From a bacterium (GTDB taxonomy: Bacteria; Spirochaetota; Leptospiria; Leptospirales; Leptonemataceae), in the NCBI GenBank assembly GCA_024742665.1, contig JANSYA010000009.1, forward strand, positions 62,001 to 126,000: a stretch of DNA of 64,000 bases. The letters run 5' to 3'. Shown in pieces: positions 59,708-64,000 of this stretch (positions are counted from its first letter, which is position 1; every line of letters begins with the position of its first letter). The notes below the pieces were generated by a model. The model ran no database searches and was not told where the DNA came from. It was given only the letters and a program-made list of their open reading frames with translations. A program made the position numbers and the translations under genes.

Positions 59708-61105
59708 TTGAGCTTTTTAGACCCCATATTTTGCCTGTATTTAGTCATAATATGTGCTGTATACTGGGCACTATTGTGGCGCTCAAGCAGCCTGGCCCTG
59801 TGCTGGGTGTTATTCGCTTCATTGCTCTTCTACGCGCACCGGATCCCCTGGCATGCCTTGCTTCTGATAGGGGTGAGCGCTATAGCTTTCGTGGGCGGCC
59901 GGCTTGCGGGATCTGAGCGCTCCCGGCGCCACGTCTTTGCCGGCGCATCGATCATTCTGGCGCTAACCCCACTGCTTATTTTTAAGTACAGCGCCTTCTT
60001 TTCGGGGCTGCTTTCGGAGCTGATTGGAGCGGGCGACCTTCCTGATCTGACTAAATATGGACTGATTTTGCCTCTCGGTATCTCATTCTTCACCTTTCAG
60101 AACATTGGCTATATTGCCGACCGCTTTCGCGGGGTGTTTGCGACTCCAGTAAGTGCCTTTAAATATGCAGTTTATGTGGTGTTTTTCCCGCAGTTAGTGG
60201 CTGGCCCGATTGTAACGGCCCGCGAGTTTTTGCCTCAACTCGAAAGTAAGAGTTTCTTCCATAATAGGGACTATATTCTGGGTTCCACATTCCTTGCGCT
60301 GGGCTATTTTAAGAAGGCGCTGCTGGCAGATAGCCTGGCCGGCGTGGCGGACCCCGTTTTTGCGACTCCCGGGGCGGCCGGGAGTCTGGCGGTCTTGCTG
60401 GCTGTGCTGGCTTACGCCATGCAGATCTATTTTGATTTTAGCGGCTATTCCGACATTGCCATTGGCATCGGGCTCTGGTTTGGATTCCGTCTCCCTGAGA
60501 ATTTTTCATACCCGTACTCCGCCGATAGCTTTCGGGACTTCTGGCGTCGCTGGCATATTACGCTATCGCGCTGGCTGCGGGATCATCTGTATATTCCGCT
60601 GGGCGGGAATCGGCTGGGCGTGTCGCGAATGTATTTTGCTCTGCTGGCCACGATGCTCCTCGGAGGGCTGTGGCACGGCGCGCATCTGAATTTTGTGCTC
60701 TGGGGCGCCGGCCATGGGATCCTGCTGATTGCCGAGCGCTGGATCCCGATGGGCTGGCGCAATTGGTCGTGGTTTGGCGGAATATATCGAGTCTTCGTGC
60801 TCACGTCGATTGTGCTGCTGTGGATTCCGTTTCGAGCGGGCTCGGAGGCGGATGGCTTCGCAGTGACGGCTGAGGTCATCCAGCGGCTCTTCGTGTGGAC
60901 GCCCGGAGACTTTCGCGAAGCGGATTTGCGGCTTGTTGTCGGCTTCCTGGCGCTGCTCGGGATTGGCTCCATCTATGGCGAGCGTCTGCTGGGATTCTGG
61001 GACCGGCTGGCTTTGCCGTGGCGAGGGGCGCTGCTGGCTATCGCGGCGATCCTGCTACTGCTGCTGGCTCCCGGCGGCGGAGCCTTCATTTATTTTGTCT
61101 TTTAG
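59708..61105 (+). CDS. Second MBOAT O-acyltransferase
   Basis: A predicted 465-aa MBOAT protein with FPQLVAGPIVTAREFLPQL, LPLGISFFTFQNIGYIADRF, FDFSGYSDIAIGIGLWFGF and LGGLWHGAHLNFVLWGAGHG (catalytic His). It is a divergent paralogue of the enzyme at 31.8-33.3 kb. Unlike that one, no DUF1574, AlgJ or GT87 partner is adjacent. The start is TTG at 59708 with no Shine-Dalgarno, so the true N-terminus may be slightly different. It may modify another surface glycan or use the partner of the first set. Confidence 0.88.
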   Translation: MSFLDPIFCLYLVIICAVYWALLWRSSSLALCWVLFASLLFYAHRIPWHALLLIGVSAIAFVGGRLAGSERSRRHVFAGASIILALTPLLIFKYSAFFSGLLSELIGAGDLPDLTKYGLILPLGISFFTFQNIGYIADRFRGVFATPVSAFKYAVYVVFFPQLVAGPIVTAREFLPQLESKSFFHNRDYILGSTFLALGYFKKALLADSLAGVADPVFATPGAAGSLAVLLAVLAYAMQIYFDFSGYSDIAIGIGLWFGFRLPENFSYPYSADSFRDFWRRWHITLSRWLRDHLYIPLGGNRLGVSRMYFALLATMLLGGLWHGAHLNFVLWGAGHGILLIAERWIPMGWRNWSWFGGIYRVFVLTSIVLLWIPFRAGSEADGFAVTAEVIQRLFVWTPGDFREADLRLVVGFLALLGIGSIYGERLLGFWDRLALPWRGALLAIAAILLLLLAPGGGAFIYFVF

Positions 61106-61248
61106 CTTTCGACATTCGGCTAATTGATAAGCGATTTCATTTGACTGAATTTTTCGGCCCCCGGGTGAAAAAGTGGAAGCCAGGAGGATTCGGTTAGACC
61201 CCCTCTAAATATAAAACGCTTATTAAAAACTCTGGAGGAACATTTCCA

Positions 61249-61668
61249 ATGCCCGAACTGAAAGGTAGTAAAACTCACGAAAATTTGAAGGCGGCTTTTG
61301 CCGGCGAATCTCAGGCAAATCGCCGTTATCTGTATTTCGCAAAGCAAGCTGACATCGAAGGTCTGCCCGAGCTGGCAGGTCTGTTCCGCGATACGGCGGA
61401 AGGCGAAACCGGTCACGCTCACGGTCACCTGGACTATATGCGCTCTGCGGGCGACCCGGCCACCGGTCTGCCGATCGGCGATACGGAAACCAATCTGAAA
61501 GCCGCAATTGCCGGCGAAACTCACGAATATACCGACATGTATCCTGGTATGGCGAAAACCGCCCGGGATGAAGGTTTCGGTGAGATTGCGGACTGGTTTG
61601 AAACTCTTGCGAAAGCGGAGAAATCCCACGCGGGTAAATTCGAAGCGGGTCTGAAGACCATCGCCTGA
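61249..61668 (+). CDS. Rubrerythrin (diiron domain only)
   Basis: A predicted 139-aa rubrerythrin-type four-helix diiron protein that reduces peroxide. ENLKAAFAGESQANRRYLYF and GETGHAHGHL (ExxH) hold the first half of the diiron site, and AGETHEYTDMYPGMAK plus KAEKSHAGKF (ExxH) the second. The C-terminal rubredoxin domain of classic rubrerythrin is missing, so electrons must come from elsewhere. A GGAGGA precedes the ATG by 9 nt, so translation is strong. It leads a cluster with an Fe-S oxidoreductase and a DUF3501 protein. Confidence 0.95.
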   Translation: MPELKGSKTHENLKAAFAGESQANRRYLYFAKQADIEGLPELAGLFRDTAEGETGHAHGHLDYMRSAGDPATGLPIGDTETNLKAAIAGETHEYTDMYPGMAKTARDEGFGEIADWFETLAKAEKSHAGKFEAGLKTIA

Positions 61669-61699
61669 TTGGGCCGCCGGTTCCGACCAGGGGCGGTGG

Positions 61700-61732
61700 C
61701 CGGCGTCTTTCGATTGATTTGAAAGACGCCGG
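61700..61732. terminator. 12-bp perfect hairpin between rubrerythrin and Fe-S genes
   Basis: CCGGCGTCTTTC (61700-61711) and its complement at 61721-61732, with a 9-nt loop and no T run. It could attenuate, or protect the rubrerythrin mRNA, so that rubrerythrin is made in excess over the downstream genes. Confidence 0.6.
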
Positions 61733-61810
61733 AATCGCCCGTTGGTCTCGGCTGCCGGCCGCTGTTATATTTCTTTACTGAATTTATTTTATATTCGATT
61801 GGGGTGTTGC

Positions 61811-63190
61811 ATGGGGCATGTGCCATACGAAAATACAGCCGACGCGATCTATGATCCGCACGATCCGAAATTCTGGGACGAAGCTTCATTGGATAATGAG
61901 CTGGCCCGGGTCTTCGACCTCTGCAACGGCTGCCGGATGTGCTTTAAGTTCTGTCCGTCGTTTCCGAGTCTCTTTGAAGCAGTCGATCGAACGGATAACG
62001 ATGTCTTCAAGCTGACCCAGGCGGACAAAGACAAGGTCGTCGACGAGTGCTTTCAGTGCAAGCTGTGCTATGTTGCCTGCCCGTACACGGCCACCGACGA
62101 ACATAAATACAATATCGATTATCCGGCGTTGATGCAGCGCTATCGGATGATCGACACGAAAAAGAACGGTCTCGGTTTGCGGGAAAAGATTCTGCAAAAC
62201 CCGGATCTGGCCGGCAAAGCGAATACCGGCCTGCTTTCGGGCGTAATCAACTGGGGCCTGAACAATAACTTTCATCGTAAGATCGCGCAGGCCGTGATCG
62301 GCATTCATAAAGATAAGAAGATGCCGGCCTTTCATCGAACTTCTTTCAGTCGCTGGTTCAAGCAGCACCGTGCGCGGCTGGAAAAAGAGGGCGGCGGAAT
62401 CGTCGCGGATCCCGCGGCGAAGGTCGTATTATTCGCGACCTGCTTCGTGAACTATAATAATCCGCGAGTCGGCAAAGACGCCGTTCTGGTGCTGGAAAAA
62501 AACAACGTCCAGGTGGAGTGTCCGAACCAGAATTGCTGCGGCATGCCCGGCCTGGACACGGGCGACATCGATTTCGCGATGCGGAAGATGGAGAAAAACA
62601 TCGCGTCGCTCTATCCCTATGCGGAGCAGGGTTATAGGATCCTGGCGATCAACCCGACCTGTTCGCTGACGCTTAAGAAAGAGTATCCGAATTTTATGCC
62701 GCCGGGGGAGCTGCGCGAAAAAGCGCAGGTGATTTCGAAGGCCACGCGGGATCTACACGAGTTTCTGTTCGAATTGAAGCAGGAAGAAAAGCTGAATCGC
62801 GATTTCAAGAGCAGCCCCGGCAAGGTCGCCTATCACGTGCCGTGCCATCTGCGGATGCAAAACATCGGCTTTCGCTCTCGCGATATTATGAAGCTAATTC
62901 CCGGCACGAAAATTTCGCCGGTGGCCGAGTGCTGCGGCCACGACGGAACCTTCGCCATGAAAGAAGAGTTCTTCGAGATGAGTATGAAGACCGGCAAGAA
63001 ATCTTTCGACGCCCTCAAGGCGGCCGGCGGCGATCAGGTGGCGACGGACTGTCCTCTGGCGGCGATCCAGCTGCAGCAGGGTATGGATCTCGACGAGGCG
63101 GCGATCCACCCCATTCAGGTGCTGGCCCGGGCCTATCGCAGTCCGGAAGACGGCGGCTGGGAGCACCCGGCGGTCAAGCCGGAAGAGTGA
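61811..63190 (+). CDS. GlpC/HdrD-like Fe-S oxidoreductase
   Basis: A predicted 459-aa iron-sulfur protein. Two ferredoxin-type [4Fe-4S] motifs, CNGCRMCFKFCP (C38, 41, 44, 48) and CFQCKLCYVACP (C80, 83, 86, 90), are followed by two CCG domains (CPNQNCCGMPGLD and AECCGHDGTFAM), as in heterodisulfide reductase/GlpC. It likely passes electrons to rubrerythrin. The ATG at 61811 gives GHVPYENTADAIYDP; the frame extends 23 codons upstream through non-coding-looking sequence. It is followed by DUF3501 with 47 nt between. Confidence 0.93.
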   Translation: MGHVPYENTADAIYDPHDPKFWDEASLDNELARVFDLCNGCRMCFKFCPSFPSLFEAVDRTDNDVFKLTQADKDKVVDECFQCKLCYVACPYTATDEHKYNIDYPALMQRYRMIDTKKNGLGLREKILQNPDLAGKANTGLLSGVINWGLNNNFHRKIAQAVIGIHKDKKMPAFHRTSFSRWFKQHRARLEKEGGGIVADPAAKVVLFATCFVNYNNPRVGKDAVLVLEKNNVQVECPNQNCCGMPGLDTGDIDFAMRKMEKNIASLYPYAEQGYRILAINPTCSLTLKKEYPNFMPPGELREKAQVISKATRDLHEFLFELKQEEKLNRDFKSSPGKVAYHVPCHLRMQNIGFRSRDIMKLIPGTKISPVAECCGHDGTFAMKEEFFEMSMKTGKKSFDALKAAGGDQVATDCPLAAIQLQQGMDLDEAAIHPIQVLARAYRSPEDGGWEHPAVKPEE

Positions 63191-63237
63191 GCGGTGAAAC
63201 TCCAGGAGTGAGTGGCGCAGCCCGAAGAACAATTACG

Positions 63238-63822
63238 ATGAATAAAATCGAGATCGAACATATCAAACCTCCCGCCGAGTACAATCGGATTCGTGCGGAG
63301 TATCGCGAGCACATCGCGCAGGTCAAAGAACACCGGCGCGTGCTCGTCGGGCCGTACCTGAATTTCCTGTTTGAGAATCGCGAGACCATGCTCTACCAGG
63401 TCCAGGAGATGATTCGCGCGGAAGGTCATACCAGCGAAGAGTCGATTCGTCATGAAGTGGATACCTACAATCAGATGGTCCCCGGTCCGCACGAATTGAA
63501 AGCCACGCTGCTGATCGAAATCGTAGACGAGATGACGCGCGCCGTCAAATTGCGCGAGCTCGTTGGAATCGAAAAAGAGATCAGCATGCTGATCGACCAG
63601 GACTACCAGGTTCAGGCCGAGTTCGATATGAGTCAGATCGATCCGGGAAAAGTTTCTTCGGTCCAGTTTATCAGCTTTCCCCTGGGGGAGCAGGCCACGG
63701 GCGCGCTGCTGCGCACGCAAAGCGTAGAGATGCTCGTTACGCATTCCGCCTGCAGCTATCGCGTGGCCCTTGCGCCGGAGCAGATAAAAGCGCTGCAGGA
63801 AGATTTGCGCGATAGCCTCTAA
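63238..63822 (+). CDS. DUF3501 family protein
   Basis: A predicted 194-aa soluble protein matching DUF3501, a family found beside rubrerythrin and the Fe-S oxidoreductase in many anaerobes and facultative bacteria. YNRIRAEYREHIAQVKEHRR, VGPYLNFLFENRETMLYQVQ and HEVDTYNQMVPGPHELKATL are conserved. Its biochemical role is not known; it probably assists peroxide defence in this cluster. The frame is open further upstream over the previous gene, but the ATG at 63238 is clear. Confidence 0.9.
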   Translation: MNKIEIEHIKPPAEYNRIRAEYREHIAQVKEHRRVLVGPYLNFLFENRETMLYQVQEMIRAEGHTSEESIRHEVDTYNQMVPGPHELKATLLIEIVDEMTRAVKLRELVGIEKEISMLIDQDYQVQAEFDMSQIDPGKVSSVQFISFPLGEQATGALLRTQSVEMLVTHSACSYRVALAPEQIKALQEDLRDSL

Positions 63823-63835
63823 AGTTTTAGAGGCT
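63814..63835. repeat. Perfect 10-bp inverted repeat at the DUF3501 stop
   Basis: AGCCTCTAAA (63814-63823) and its complement at 63826-63835, overlapping the stop codon. No T run follows, so it is at most a weak terminator. The remaining sequence to 64000 has no supported gene; the motif TTTTAGAGGC recurs near 63987. Confidence 0.55.
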
Positions 63836-64000
63836 CATGCGGGCGGTAGTCCGGTCGGCTTGAAAAGCCCGGTCGATTTGAGTGGACTTCACGCCGGGGA
63901 AGCTCGACGCTGGTGTATGTTCCAGGCTCCCCGTAAATTCGCAAGGCTTCTGTCGCGTTGCGCTGCGATCGCAGCAGTCGCATGTTTTTTAGAGGCCTCG

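Noticed and set aside
59730..59754. Third copy of the TTTGCCTG-ATTT motif
   Set aside because: It lies inside the MBOAT reading frame, where codons explain it.
1..64000. CRISPR, transposase, integrase or toxin-antitoxin genes
   Set aside because: None was seen on either strand in the reading done here.
63836..64000. Start of a further gene at the right edge
   Set aside because: Plus-strand frames close quickly and the minus frame from 63980 is short and shows no signal of coding.

Overview
The window is GC-rich, densely coded bacterial chromosome-like DNA. Gene content points to a spirochaete of the Leptospirales or a close relative (inference): a Leptospira-type DUF1574 protein next to an MBOAT acyltransferase, many small lipoproteins with relaxed lipoboxes, a FecR/PEGA/TPR envelope cluster, futalosine-type menaquinone synthesis (mqnD, plus ubiE/menG), and plasmid-style replication/partition genes beside housekeeping genes. 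No transposase, integrase, CRISPR array or rRNA was seen. One tRNA, tRNA-Pro(CGG), is present.

Layout: 1-5 kb holds pyruvate kinase (cut by the window edge), a large coiled-coil unknown, ubiE/menG and an NAD kinase-like gene. 5-13 kb is a minus-strand envelope cluster read FecR lipoprotein, PEGA lipoprotein, giant TPR/propeller lipoprotein, HAMP membrane protein, HEAT protein. 13.3-17.9 kb holds tRNA-Pro, an MBL-fold hydrolase, a two-TM protein, glycerate kinase and mqnD in a tightly overlapping run. 17.9-22.6 kb is a plus-strand set of four small lipoproteins around a TonB-dependent receptor. 22.7-35 kb holds a chemoreceptor, a Wzm/Wzt polysaccharide exporter, a split DsbD system, and a GT87-MBOAT-DUF1574 surface-glycan operon. 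35-47 kb is housekeeping: queA, dtd, a peptidase C15-like protein with Ser in place of Cys, ahcY under an ArsR-methyltransferase (SahR-like) regulator with a perfect 38-bp palindrome, an RsbU-type phosphatase, and metF.

The most unusual part is 47-59.4 kb. A voltage-sensor-like HAMP protein is followed by a fibre/adhesin gene (two discoidin-like domains plus eight exact 32-residue tail-fibre repeats). The fibre gene overlaps a replication-initiator-like gene by 4 nt. The initiator leader carries an antisense promoter, a short RNA with a strong terminator, and a Shine-Dalgarno/anti-Shine-Dalgarno pair, a layout like plasmid copy-number control. Next come parB and parA, two palindromes that look like parS or operators, an NtrC-like AAA+ protein without GAFTGA, three unknown genes, and about 1 kb of gene-free DNA with nested inverted repeats. 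An octamer GACATAAT recurs across this module. Together it looks like the replication/partition core of a second chromosome, a chromid, or an integrated plasmid or phage-plasmid.

The right end (59.4-64 kb) has a zinc-ribbon protein, a second MBOAT, and the three-gene rubrerythrin / Fe-S oxidoreductase / DUF3501 oxidative-stress cluster. All assignments come from reading the sequence. No database search was run.
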